DNA of 64,000 bases from Hymenobacter sp. 15J16-1T3B (GTDB taxonomy: Bacteria > Bacteroidota > Bacteroidia > Cytophagales > Hymenobacteraceae), in contig NZ_JAJFAV010000010.1 in NCBI RefSeq assembly GCF_020711235.1, positions 162,274 through 226,273 on the forward strand, in the 5' to 3' direction. Each line of letters starts with the position of its first letter. Within the stretch, counting starts at the first letter, position 1. This document shows positions 42,298-50,403 of this stretch, piece by piece. The translations under genes were made by a program, and so were the position numbers. A model generated the notes under the pieces. It made no database searches. It was not told where the DNA came from and saw only the letters and a program-made list of their open reading frames with translations.

Positions 42298-43347
42298 TTA
42301 GCCGGGAAACTGGCGCAGGGCCGCGAGCATCTGCTCGTTTTCGGCGGGCGTGCCCACCGTCAGGCGCAGGCAGCCGGCGCAGCCGGGCTGGGTGGTGCGG
42401 TTGCGCACCACGATGCCGCGCCCGAGCAGGTAGTCGTACACGGCGGTGGCATCGGGGCGGAAGCGCGCGAGCAGGAAGTTGGCGTCGGACGGAAATACGT
42501 GCTCGACGATGCCCACGGCGGGCAGCGCCGCCGCCAGCTTCCCGCGCTCGGCCAGCAGCTCCCGGCGCATCTGCTCGAAACCACCGGTGTCGGCCAGCCC
42601 GGCCAGCGCGTGCTGCTGGGTGGTTTCCGACACGTTGTAGGGCGGCTTGATTTTGTTGAGGTAACCAATCAGCGCCGGCGAGGCAAAGGCCATGCCCAGG
42701 CGCAGCCCGGCCAGGCCCCAGGCCTTGGAGAAGGTCTGGAGCACCACCAGGTTGGCAAACTCGGCCAGGCGCGTGGTCCAGCTGGGCGCGGCCGCAAAGT
42801 CGATATAGGCTTCGTCGACCACGACCAGGCCCCGGAAGCCGCGCAGGATACGCTCCACCGCCGCGGCGTGGAGCAGGTTGCCGGTGGGGTTGTTGGGCGA
42901 GCAAATGAACACCAGCTTGGCGTCGGAAGCCAACACCTTATCTATAGCGTCGTCGGAAAGCTGGAAGTCGGCCGTCAGCGGCACGCGCTCAATGGCCACG
43001 TCGTTGAGATTGGCGGCCACTTCGTACATACCGTAGGTGGGCGGCAAGATCAGGATGCTGTCCTGACCGGGCACGCAGGTCAGGCGCAGCAGCAGGTCGA
43101 TGGCTTCGTCGGAGCCGTTGCCGAGGAAAATCTGCTCGGGCCGGACCTGCTTGAGCCGGGCCACTTCGGCCTTGACGGCGCGCTGCAGCGGGTCGGGGTA
43201 GCGGTTGAAGGCCTGCCCGCCGGCCGAGCCCAGGCTGTTCTCGTTCGCGTCGAGCATGACCTGCGCCGTGCCCTGAAATTCGTCGCGGGCCGAGGCGTAA
43301 GGTTTCATGGCCCGTACGTTGGGCCGGATAAGGTCGTCGAGGTTCAT
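42298..43347 (-). CDS. hisC: Histidinol-phosphate aminotransferase
   Basis: The 349-residue PLP-dependent class II aminotransferase converts imidazole-acetol phosphate to histidinol phosphate. It shows LDANENSLG at the substrate end, the PLP-phosphate region ILPPTYGMYEV, CSPNNPTGN, the Asp in VVVDEAYIDF and the Schiff-base Lys in LQTFSKAWGLAGLRLG. The ATG at 43347 (MNLDDLIRPNVRAMKPY) is the normal family start; a TTG three codons upstream is also in frame. Third gene of the his operon. Confidence 0.96.
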   Translation of the reverse strand: MNLDDLIRPNVRAMKPYASARDEFQGTAQVMLDANENSLGSAGGQAFNRYPDPLQRAVKAEVARLKQVRPEQIFLGNGSDEAIDLLLRLTCVPGQDSILILPPTYGMYEVAANLNDVAIERVPLTADFQLSDDAIDKVLASDAKLVFICSPNNPTGNLLHAAAVERILRGFRGLVVVDEAYIDFAAAPSWTTRLAEFANLVVLQTFSKAWGLAGLRLGMAFASPALIGYLNKIKPPYNVSETTQQHALAGLADTGGFEQMRRELLAERGKLAAALPAVGIVEHVFPSDANFLLARFRPDATAVYDYLLGRGIVVRNRTTQPGCAGCLRLTVGTPAENEQMLAALRQFPG

Positions 43348-43427
43348 GGGGTGCAATGATCCGTTATCAATACGCCGGGCAGCCCAGCGGCGGCCAATGC
43401 GCGCCGCGGCCGCCGAGGTATCGTTGC

Positions 43428-44714
43428 TTACTGAATGGCTTCCAGGCGCAGCGTCACGGCGCGGGCGTGGGCGCGCAGGCCCTCGGCCTCGGCCATGGTT
43501 TCGACCACGGGGCCCACGGCCCGCAGGCCCGCGGCGGTAATGCGCTGAAAGGTGATTTTCTTGACAAAGGAGTCGAGCGAGACGCCGCTGTAGTTGCGGG
43601 CGTAGCCGTTGGTGGGCAGCGTGTGGTTGGTGCCGGAGGCGTAGTCGCCGGCGGCCTCTGGCGTGAGGTGGCCCAGGAACACCGAGCCGGCGCTGCGCAC
43701 GCCGGCGGCCAGCTCGTCCGCGTTGTCCACGGCCAGGATCAGGTGCTCGGGCGCGTACTGGTTCGAGAACTGCAGCATCTGGTCGGAATCCCGGAGCAAA
43801 ATGGCCCGGCTTTCCTGCAGGGCCTGCGCGGCCACCTGCTGCCGGGGCAGCTCTTGCACCTGCCGCTGCACCTCGGCCACCACGGCGTCGAGCACCCGCG
43901 CCGAGTTTGACAAGAGCACCACCTGCGAATCCGGGCCGTGCTCGGCCTGGCTGAGCAAGTCGGCCGCCACAAACACCGGGTTAGCCGATTCGTCGGCAAT
44001 GACGAGCACCTCCGACGGCCCCGCCGGCATGTCGATGGCCACGCCGCGCTGGGCAGCCAGCTGCTTGGCCGCCGTTACGTAGCGGTTGCCGGGCCCGAAA
44101 ATTTTGTCGACGGCCGGCACGGATTCGGTGCCGCCGGTCAGGGCCGCCACGGCCTGCGCGCCGCCGGCCTTGATGATGGTGTCAATGCCCAGCTCGGCGG
44201 CGGTGAAGAGGATGACGGGGTTGACGGAGCCGTCCTTGGCGGGCGGCGTGCACAGCACGATGTCGGGGCAGCCGGCCAAACGGGCGGGCACGCCCAGCAT
44301 GAGCAGGGTGCTGAACAGCGGCGCCGTGCCCCCGGGAATGTAGAGGCCCACGCGCTGCACCGGCACTGGGCGGCGCCAGCACTCCACGCCGGGCATGGTT
44401 TCGAGGCGCAGCTCGGCTTCGCGCTGGGCCGCGTGAAACCGCTCGATGTTGTGGCGGGCCTGCCGGATGGCGGCCTGCAGTTCGGCCGGCACCTGCGCGG
44501 CGGCCGCGGCCAGCTCCGGGGCCGACACCCGCAAGTCCGTCAGTGCGGCCCCGTCGAAGGCGGCGGCGTAGTGGCGCAGGGCCTCGTCGCCGCGCCGGCG
44601 CACGTCGTCGAAGATGGCGCGCACCCGCTGCTCGACCTCGGCGGCCTCGGCCTGGGCCGGGCGCTGCTGCAAAGCCGCCCACTCGCTGGGGGCGGGATAA
44701 TTGAATCGTTGCAT
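43428..44714 (-). CDS. hisD: Histidinol dehydrogenase
   Basis: The 428-residue enzyme oxidises L-histidinol to histidine in two NAD-dependent steps. Zinc and catalytic residues are in SQAEHGPDSQ (Gln, His) and YAPEHLILAV (Glu-His pair); further landmarks are VGLYIPGGTAPLFSTLLM, IFGPGNRYVTAAKQ and MPAGPSEVLVIAD. The ATG at 44714 is preferred; a GTG immediately before it is also possible. It follows hisG by 138 bases, with an inverted repeat in the gap. Second gene of the operon. Confidence 0.97.
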   Translation of the reverse strand: MQRFNYPAPSEWAALQQRPAQAEAAEVEQRVRAIFDDVRRRGDEALRHYAAAFDGAALTDLRVSAPELAAAAAQVPAELQAAIRQARHNIERFHAAQREAELRLETMPGVECWRRPVPVQRVGLYIPGGTAPLFSTLLMLGVPARLAGCPDIVLCTPPAKDGSVNPVILFTAAELGIDTIIKAGGAQAVAALTGGTESVPAVDKIFGPGNRYVTAAKQLAAQRGVAIDMPAGPSEVLVIADESANPVFVAADLLSQAEHGPDSQVVLLSNSARVLDAVVAEVQRQVQELPRQQVAAQALQESRAILLRDSDQMLQFSNQYAPEHLILAVDNADELAAGVRSAGSVFLGHLTPEAAGDYASGTNHTLPTNGYARNYSGVSLDSFVKKITFQRITAAGLRAVGPVVETMAEAEGLRAHARAVTLRLEAIQ

Positions 44715-44719
44715 CACGT

Positions 44720-44832
44720 TGAATGTGAAAATGGGCTGCGCTTCGCGAAGGTGGGTTCATGTGAAAAGGCGTCGGGGGTAGTTCCGGTCGACTACGCTAC
44801 CAGAACCGCTTTCCGCCCATGTTTCACATTCA
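44720..44832. repeat. Inverted repeat in the hisG-hisD gap
   Basis: TGAATGTGAAAATGGG (44720-44735) is complementary, with one insertion, to CCCATGTTTCACATTCA (44816-44832). The arms are separated by 80 bases and would pair in the hisG-hisD intercistronic mRNA. Confidence 0.6.
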
Positions 44833-44852
44833 CCGCATTCCGCACATTAGCA

Positions 44853-45704
44853 TTAGGCAATCATCTTCTCGATGGGCAGCACCAGGATGCCTTCGGCGCC
44901 GACGGCCTTGAGCTGGTCGGTGATGTGCCAGAAGTCGTCCTCGTTGACCACCGACTGCACCGACACCCAGCCGGCCTCGGCCAGCGGCGTCACCGTGGGC
45001 GACTTGATGCCCGGCAGCAGGGCCTTCACCGCGGGCAGCGCAGCTTCGGGGGCGTTGAGCAGGATGTACTTGTTGCGGCGGGCGCGGCGCACGGCCTGCA
45101 TGCGGAAGCGCAGCTGGTCGAGCAAACGCTGCTTCTCGTCGGTGAGCTGAGGACTGGCAATGAGCACGGCCTCGGAGCGGAACACGGTTTCGACTTCGCG
45201 CAGCCCGTTGCCGAGCAAGGTGGAACCCGACGAGACGATGTCGCAGATGGCATCGGCCAGGCCGATGCTCGGGGCAATTTCCACCGAGCCGCTGATGGTG
45301 TGCAACTGGGCCTGCACGCCTTCGCCGGCGAGGTAGTTGCCCAGAATCTGCGGGTACGAGGTGGCAATGTTCTTGCCCTGCAGGTCGGCCACCGAGGTGT
45401 AGGCCTCCCCGCGGGGCACGGCCAGCGAGAGGCGACACTTGCTGAAGCCCAGCGGCTCGACTTCGAGCTGGGGCAGGCCGGCTTCGACGAGCACGTTCTG
45501 GCCCACGATGCCCAGGTCGGCCACGCCGTCCTGCACGTAGCCGGGAATGTCGTCGTCGCGCAGGAAGAGGATTTCCAGGGGGAAGTTGGTGGCTTCGGTT
45601 TTGAGCTTGTAGGAGGAGCTCAGGAAGCCAATGCCGCATTCGCGGATGAGCGAGAGGGAGTCCTCGCTCAGACGACCAGATTTCTGGATGGCCAGACGAA
45701 TCAT
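44853..45704 (-). CDS. hisG: ATP phosphoribosyltransferase (long form)
   Basis: The 283-residue enzyme catalyses the first committed step of histidine synthesis, joining PRPP and ATP. It is the long, hexameric form with a C-terminal regulatory (HisG_C, ACT-like) domain that binds histidine. The catalytic part has RLAIQKSGRL, YVQDGVADLGIVGQNVL, the PRPP loop-like DIVSSGSTLLGNGLREV and the regulatory part LLPGIKSPTVTPL. The ATG at 45704 (MIRLAIQKS) is the standard N-terminus; the upstream in-frame stretch has no ATG. First gene of the his operon, behind a leader with a His-rich peptide, so both feedback inhibition and attenuation are expected. Confidence 0.97.
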   Translation of the reverse strand: MIRLAIQKSGRLSEDSLSLIRECGIGFLSSSYKLKTEATNFPLEILFLRDDDIPGYVQDGVADLGIVGQNVLVEAGLPQLEVEPLGFSKCRLSLAVPRGEAYTSVADLQGKNIATSYPQILGNYLAGEGVQAQLHTISGSVEIAPSIGLADAICDIVSSGSTLLGNGLREVETVFRSEAVLIASPQLTDEKQRLLDQLRFRMQAVRRARRNKYILLNAPEAALPAVKALLPGIKSPTVTPLAEAGWVSVQSVVNEDDFWHITDQLKAVGAEGILVLPIEKMIA

Positions 45705-45790
45705 GGGAAGAAGGGAAAAGCGGGAAACAACGCCGGCGGGCACTGGGCAGGCCGAGCGGTTGTCGAAAACATCATCAACAGGGGGCCGAA

Positions 45791-45865
45791 GTCCGAAGCG
45801 GCGCTGCTGTCAGCGGCAAGGGGCCAAAACCGGCGGGGCGACGTAGGTTCGGACCGTAGCCGAAC
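45791..45865 (-). promoter_or_regulatory. Putative his attenuator: mutually exclusive pairing segments
   Basis: In the leader RNA, GTTCGG (plus-strand 60-65 of the 45800 block, i.e. 45860-45865) pairs with CCGAAC (45847-45852). The overlapping GTCCGAA (45848-45854) can instead pair with TTCGGAC (45791-45797). Segment 1 starts 13 bases after the leader-peptide stop, and the segments lie between it and hisG. A classical T-tract terminator is not obvious, so the exact stop structure is unresolved. Confidence 0.5.
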
Positions 45866-45877
45866 GCCTATACGTAA

Positions 45878-45991
45878 TTATTCCTCTCCCGGGGAGGAAT
45901 GGTGGTGATGATGACCGGCATGCCCGGCCGCGGCACCCCAATGCGGGACGGCCGGCGACAACGAAAAGCGCAACGAGGCGACGAGGGACAT
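45878..45991 (-). CDS. His-operon leader peptide (five consecutive His codons)
   Basis: A 37-codon frame runs from ATG at 45991 to TAA at 45880-45878. Its product begins MSLVASLRFSLSPAVPHWG and contains seven His. Residues 27-31 are five consecutive His codons (CAT CAT CAC CAC CAT, plus-strand 45913-45899), followed by SSPGEE. It starts about 25 bases after an exact TACCTTTG -7 element and precedes complementary leader segments and hisG. The sequence evidence for a ribosome-stalling leader peptide of transcription attenuation is therefore strong, though not experimental. An overlapping frame (MPVIITTIPPRERNNYV) covers the same bases but has no His bias. Confidence 0.8.
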   Translation of the reverse strand: MSLVASLRFSLSPAVPHWGAAAGHAGHHHHHSSPGEE

Positions 45992-46015
45992 GCGGGATTT
46001 TGGGAATTCTGCGGG

Positions 46016-46023
46016 CAAAGGTA
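46016..46023 (-). promoter_or_regulatory. -7 element TACCTTTG of the his operon
   Basis: The minus strand reads TACCTTTG, an exact match to TAnnTTTG, 24 bases upstream of the leader-peptide ATG. It is the likely his operon promoter; a TTTG about 15 bases further upstream is not at the usual -33 spacing. Confidence 0.65.
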
Positions 46024-46164
46024 CGCGGGAAAATCAAATACCGAAATAATCCGCCCGCGGAATTGCCATTGCCGTATTTTTTTCGGGCTCTAACGCGCAG
46101 TTGGTCACGGCTTCAGCCGCTCACATGATCATGTGAATTAAACCCCCAAGCGCCCCCGCTGTCG

Positions 46165-46172
46165 TATCTTGG
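46165..46172 (+). promoter_or_regulatory. -7-like element TATCTTGG
   Basis: TATCTTGG, a common Bacteroidota -7 variant, lies 49 bases before the DUF2911 gene start, divergent from the his promoter. Confidence 0.5.
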
Positions 46173-46221
46173 CACTTTTCTTTCGAACTGCCTCGTTACG
46201 AACACACCCACTGCACCCGCT

Positions 46222-47082
46222 ATGTCCCGCTTTCTTTGCCTGATCCTGGCCGCCTGTCTCGGCGCGGCCGAAGTCCACGCCCAGCAATTCGTGCAGCCCC
46301 AGGCCAGCCCGCACGCCGTGGTGACGCAGACCGTCGGCCTGACCGACGTGACGGTGGACTACCACACTCCCGGGGTGAAAAACCGCAAGGTGTGGGGGCA
46401 GCTGGTGCCCTACGAGCAGGTGTGGCGGGCCGGCGCCAACGAAAACACGCTCATCACCTTCTCCGACTCGGTGCGCATCAGCGGCAAACCGGTATCGGCG
46501 GGTACGTACTCGTTGTACGTGCTGCCCTCGGCCGACCACGACTGGCAGTTCATCCTCAACAAAGTCACCAACCACTGGGGCAACGAGGGCTACAAGGCCG
46601 AGGACGACGTGCTGCGCGTACCGGTGCTGCCCGAAACCACGCCCATGCGCGAGTCCCTGCACTACTGGTTTTCGGACGTGCGCCCTAACGCGGCGCGCCT
46701 GAACCTTTCCTGGGAAACCAAGACCATTTCGGTGTTTATCCGCACCAACGTGCACGCCAAAGTGCTGCAGAGCATGCAGGCCGCCGTGGCCAAAACGCCC
46801 AACGACCCGCAGCTGCTGGCCGGCGCGGCCGACTACCTCATCCAGAACCAAATCGAGGGCGAGCTGGCGCTGAAGTACATCAACCGCGCCATCGAGCTGA
46901 ACGAAAGCTACACCAACCTCTGGCTGAAAGCCCGCCTGATGGCCCAGAAAGAGGACTACCTCTCGGCCGTGGAGGCCGCCCGCCGCGCCATCAAGGCCGG
47001 CGACAAGGACGACGACAAATTCAAAAACCAGCTGCCGGGCATGAAAGTGGCCCTCACGCAGTGGCAGTCGAAGGCCTACTAG
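46222..47082 (+). CDS. Secreted DUF2911 domain protein with TPR-like C-terminus
   Basis: The 286-residue protein has a signal peptide (MSRFLCLILAACLGAAEVHA, cleavage before QQF) and a DUF2911 domain: DVTVDYHTPGVKNRKVWG, QVWRAGANENTLITFSD, AGTYSLYVLPS and WQFILNK. The C-terminal 100 residues form two or three TPR-like helical pairs (LLAGAADYLIQNQIEGELAL, YINRAIELNESYTNLWLKA). It is periplasmic or surface-exposed. DUF2911 has no defined biochemical function. A hairpin follows the gene. Confidence 0.92.
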   Translation: MSRFLCLILAACLGAAEVHAQQFVQPQASPHAVVTQTVGLTDVTVDYHTPGVKNRKVWGQLVPYEQVWRAGANENTLITFSDSVRISGKPVSAGTYSLYVLPSADHDWQFILNKVTNHWGNEGYKAEDDVLRVPVLPETTPMRESLHYWFSDVRPNAARLNLSWETKTISVFIRTNVHAKVLQSMQAAVAKTPNDPQLLAGAADYLIQNQIEGELALKYINRAIELNESYTNLWLKARLMAQKEDYLSAVEAARRAIKAGDKDDDKFKNQLPGMKVALTQWQSKAY

Positions 47083-47110
47083 CCCCTGCCAGGCCGCAGC
47101 TCCGCAGCCT

Positions 47111-47158
47111 GCCCACCGCCCCAAGAGCCGGTAATTCCGGACTTTTGGGGCGGTGGGC
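47111..47158 (+). terminator. Terminator after the DUF2911 gene
   Basis: A 14-bp perfect outer stem (47111-47124 with 47145-47158) encloses a small inner CCGG/CCGG pairing and is followed by GTTTGTTTGG. It lies 28 bases after the stop. Confidence 0.75.
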
Positions 47159-47200
47159 GTTTGTTTGGCCCGCTGAAGGTTCGGTTTTCGCTCGTTGCCT

Positions 47201-47773
47201 ATGGATGCGCTGCTCGCCCGCCTGCGGGCCCTCTACCCGCTCTCCGATGCTTGCCTGGCATCCATCACCGAACTGATGCGGCGCGAGGAGCTGCCCGCCC
47301 GGCGCGCCTTGCTGGCCCCGGGGCAGGTGGCCAATCGGATTTACTTTGTCGAGAGCGGGCTGGCGCGGGGATACTACCTGCACGAGGGGCGCGAGGCCAA
47401 CACCTGGTTTATGCGCGAGGGCGACTTTCTCATCTCCATCGTCAGCTTCCTCACCCGCACCGTCTCGCAGGAGTTTATGGAGCTGCTCGAAGACAGCGTG
47501 CTCTACTCCGTCAGCTACGAGCAGCTGCAGCAGCTCTACCGCGACTTTCCGGAGTTCAACTACGTGGGCCGGCTGCTCACCGAGCACTACTACGTGCTCA
47601 GCGAGCAGCGCACCCAGCAGCTGCGCCTGCTGCGGGCCGAGCAGCGCTACGAGCAGCTGGTGCGCGCCTTTCCGGAGGTACTGCAGCGCGTGCCGCTCAA
47701 GCACCTGGCCTCTTACCTCGGCGTGACGCCCGAAACCATCAGCCGCATCCGGGCGCAGGCCGGCCGCCGCTGA
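47201..47773 (+). CDS. Crp/Fnr-like transcriptional regulator
   Basis: The 190-residue protein has an N-terminal cyclic-nucleotide-binding-type beta roll (ELPARRALLAPGQVANRIYF, SGLARGYYLHEGREANTWFM, EGDFLISIVSFL) and a C-terminal helix-turn-helix (HLASYLGVTPETISRIRAQ). It is a short Bacteroidota form. The cAMP-binding residues of E. coli Crp are not conserved, so the effector is probably different or absent. The ATG at 47201 is used; a TTG two codons earlier is possible. No regulatory target is evident; it is convergent with the TonB receptor gene. Confidence 0.88.
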   Translation: MDALLARLRALYPLSDACLASITELMRREELPARRALLAPGQVANRIYFVESGLARGYYLHEGREANTWFMREGDFLISIVSFLTRTVSQEFMELLEDSVLYSVSYEQLQQLYRDFPEFNYVGRLLTEHYYVLSEQRTQQLRLLRAEQRYEQLVRAFPEVLQRVPLKHLASYLGVTPETISRIRAQAGRR

Positions 47774-47842
47774 CGTTACTAGTCGGTTTCGCCTCCTCCG
47801 GCACGTGGTGCCCACGACAGACGGCCTTCCGCTCTATACCAA

Positions 47843-47877
47843 CGCGTGCCCGCCCCGGAATCCGGAACGGGCACGCG
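47843..47877. terminator. Shared terminator of the convergent Crp-like and TonB receptor genes
   Basis: CGCGTGCCCG and CGGGCACGCG form a 10-bp perfect stem around an inner CCGGAATCCGG. It lies between the stops at 47773 and 47890 and could end transcription from both sides; no T tract is seen. Confidence 0.6.
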
Positions 47878-47889
47878 GCATAGCGGCTG

Positions 47890-50403
47890 TTAGAACCGGG
47901 CAATGATGCGCAGATTCACCACGCGCTGCGAGAGGTAGTTGGGCACGCCGTAGGTGGCCCCGTTCAGGTCCTGGATGTAGCTGTAGCCAGCCACGTTGTT
48001 GGCCGCCAGCACGTTGAGCACTTCCAGACCCATCCACAGGCTTTCGGGCTGGTAGAACTTGCTGGAGCGGATGGTACGCAAGCTCAGCACCTTGGAAAAG
48101 CCCAAATCCACGCGCTTGTAGCTGCGGGTGAGCTTGCTAGTGCCGCGCAGCTCGGGCACATCGGGCGGGCTGAAGGGCAGCCCGGAACCGAACACGAAGT
48201 TCACGTAGCCGCGCACCGAGGGGTTGTTCGGCAAGTGGTCCTGAAAGAAAATACCCAGGTTCACACGCTGGTCCGAGGGGCGGCGGATGTAGCCTTTCTC
48301 CTTTTTGCCGATTTGTTTGCCGTCCGCGTCGTAGATGGTCAGCGAGTCGCCCTGCAGGTTTTCGCGGGTGGTGAGCACGCCCAGGCTAAACCACGACTCG
48401 GCCCCGCGCACGAACTCCCCGCTCAGGCGCCCGTCCACGCCCGCGGCGTAAGCCGTGGCCATGTTCTTGGCGAAGTAGCGCAGGCGCACGTTGTCCACGT
48501 CGTACGGGATGACGTCGGTCAGGTACTTGAAGTAGGCTTCGCCGGTGAGCTTGAAGGGCCGGCCCCAGTTCTTGAAGTTGTACTCGGTGCCCGCGATGAA
48601 GTGCACGGAGCGCTGGGCCCGCAGTTCGGGGTTGAGCACGCCCCGTTGGTTGCGCAGCTCCCGGTAGAACGGCGGCTGGTAGTACAGCCCCGTCGCGGCC
48701 TTATACGACACGTTGGGGTGGCGGCGCGAGCGGGCCGAAAACTGCACCCGCGGGCTCACCGTCAGCTGCTCGTTCACCGACCAGTAGTGCAGGCGCACGC
48801 CGTAGGTCACGGTTTTGAGCGAGTCCAGCCGCCAGGTGTGCTGCCCGTAGCCCTGCACGCGGGTCGAGGTCAGATCCAGCTGCGTTTGCAGGCGGGTGAA
48901 ACGTTTGGCCGGCACGTAGTCGGCCGAGTCGGTGAAGGCGTACTCGTCGAGGCGGTCGTCCACGTGTTCCCGGCCGCCCTTCACGCCGAAGCGCAGCTCG
49001 TGCCGCGGGGCCGGGTGGTAGGTGGCGCGGGCTTCCACGGTGCCGATCCAGGCGGCGAGGCGGTTGCGCGAGTGGTCGAAGCGGGAGCCCACGTCGCGCT
49101 GGCGCACGGCCTGGTTGAAGTCCGGGGAGTTCGGGTCGCGGTTGATGTCGGCCAGGCGGTAAGCGGCCTCTACGTCGCGCAGCTCGTACTCGCGGGTGAT
49201 GAGCCCGCCGCCGATCAGCTCCCCGGTCAGCTTCGGGGTGAAGTGGTGCGTCAGGTTCAGCCCGCCCTGGTAGGTGTCGTACTGCATCCGCTCGTGCCCG
49301 TCGTAGTAGATGAAGAGGCGCTGAAACTGGTTGGTGCCGGTGCTGAACGTGACCTGCCCCGACTGCGGGGCGAAGCGGTAGTTGTTGTGGGCCCAGGAGC
49401 CGAGCACGCCCAGGCTGGTTTTCTGCAGGTCGTCCTTGGGGCCCAGGCCGATGTTGACGTAGAGCTGCCCGTCGGCAAACGTGGGGTTATAGGCCCCGCT
49501 CTGCTGGCGCAAGGAGCGCAGCACGTACTGCGCGTTTTTGTAGCGTACCCCGCCCAGGTAGCTCACCCGGCCCGATTTCGACACGTTTTCGTAGCTCAGG
49601 GCCCCGCCCACCAAACTGGCCGTGGCCGTCAGCCCGCGCTGGGTGGGCCGCTTGTACTCGATGTTGAGCACCGAGGAGAGCTTGTCGCCGAAGCGCGGCT
49701 GCCAGCCGCCCGAGGAAAATTCTACCTTTTCGACCAGATCGGGGTTGACGAAGCTCAGGCCTTCCTGCTGGGCCTGCGTGACGAGAAACGGCCGGTAAAT
49801 CTCGATGCCGTTGACGTAGACCAGGTTTTCGTCGTAGTTGCCGCCGCGCACCGAGTAGGTGCTCGTCAGTTCGTTGGTCGACTGCACGCCCGGCAGCGTT
49901 TTCAGGATGGCGTTGAAGTCGCCGAAGGTCGAGGGAATCTCCTTGGCCGAGCGCGGCTCCAGCGTGGTCAGGCTGATTTGCTCGCGCGTGTCCACCCCGC
50001 GCTGCCCGCGCACGGTCACGTTGTCGAGGGCGCGGGTGCTGGTTTGCAAGCTCAGGCTGAGCTCGGCGGAGCCGTCGGCTAGTTCCCGCGCCGTCACGGT
50101 GCGCCGGCTCGTCGCGTAGCCCAGGCGCTGCACCACCAGCGTCAGCGAGTTGCCGGCCGGCCGGGCGACGCTCAGGCGGAAGCGGCCGGCCTCGTCGGTG
50201 CTGGTGCCGCCGGGCAGGCCTTCCACCGACACGGAGGCCTGCTCCACGGGCTGCCCGGCGGCGTCGCGCACGGTGCCGCGCAGCTCCACCCGGCCGGCGG
50301 GTTGCTGGGCTTGCGCGGCGGCGGGGGCAGCGGCGGCCGGCGCGGCCAGCAGCAGGGCCCGCACCGTGACGGTGGGCCAGAACGAGGGTCGACGTTTCCT
50401 CAT
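47890..50403 (-). CDS. TonB-dependent outer-membrane receptor with carboxypeptidase-like N-terminal domain
   Basis: The 837-residue protein has an N-terminal signal sequence (AAPAAAAPAAAQAQ cleavage region). A carboxypeptidase-regulatory-like domain (ELRGTVRDAAGQPVEQASVS) follows, then a plug domain (SAKEIPSTFGDFNAILKTLP, SVRGGNYDENLVYVNGIEIY) and a 22-strand-type barrel ending in LRIIARF. It imports an unidentified ligand, energised by TonB/ExbBD (a set lies at 60.5-62.8 kb). It is not accompanied by a SusD-like gene. Its ATG overlaps the rpe stop by one base (TAATG), so the two genes are translationally coupled, an odd pairing given rpe's metabolic role. Confidence 0.92.
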   Translation of the reverse strand: MRKRRPSFWPTVTVRALLLAAPAAAAPAAAQAQQPAGRVELRGTVRDAAGQPVEQASVSVEGLPGGTSTDEAGRFRLSVARPAGNSLTLVVQRLGYATSRRTVTARELADGSAELSLSLQTSTRALDNVTVRGQRGVDTREQISLTTLEPRSAKEIPSTFGDFNAILKTLPGVQSTNELTSTYSVRGGNYDENLVYVNGIEIYRPFLVTQAQQEGLSFVNPDLVEKVEFSSGGWQPRFGDKLSSVLNIEYKRPTQRGLTATASLVGGALSYENVSKSGRVSYLGGVRYKNAQYVLRSLRQQSGAYNPTFADGQLYVNIGLGPKDDLQKTSLGVLGSWAHNNYRFAPQSGQVTFSTGTNQFQRLFIYYDGHERMQYDTYQGGLNLTHHFTPKLTGELIGGGLITREYELRDVEAAYRLADINRDPNSPDFNQAVRQRDVGSRFDHSRNRLAAWIGTVEARATYHPAPRHELRFGVKGGREHVDDRLDEYAFTDSADYVPAKRFTRLQTQLDLTSTRVQGYGQHTWRLDSLKTVTYGVRLHYWSVNEQLTVSPRVQFSARSRRHPNVSYKAATGLYYQPPFYRELRNQRGVLNPELRAQRSVHFIAGTEYNFKNWGRPFKLTGEAYFKYLTDVIPYDVDNVRLRYFAKNMATAYAAGVDGRLSGEFVRGAESWFSLGVLTTRENLQGDSLTIYDADGKQIGKKEKGYIRRPSDQRVNLGIFFQDHLPNNPSVRGYVNFVFGSGLPFSPPDVPELRGTSKLTRSYKRVDLGFSKVLSLRTIRSSKFYQPESLWMGLEVLNVLAANNVAGYSYIQDLNGATYGVPNYLSQRVVNLRIIARF

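Noticed and set aside
45887..45940. Overlapping 17-codon frame MPVIITTIPPRERNNYV as an alternative leader peptide
   Set aside because: It has an ATG, but no His enrichment; the frame with five consecutive His codons directly upstream of hisG explains the region better.
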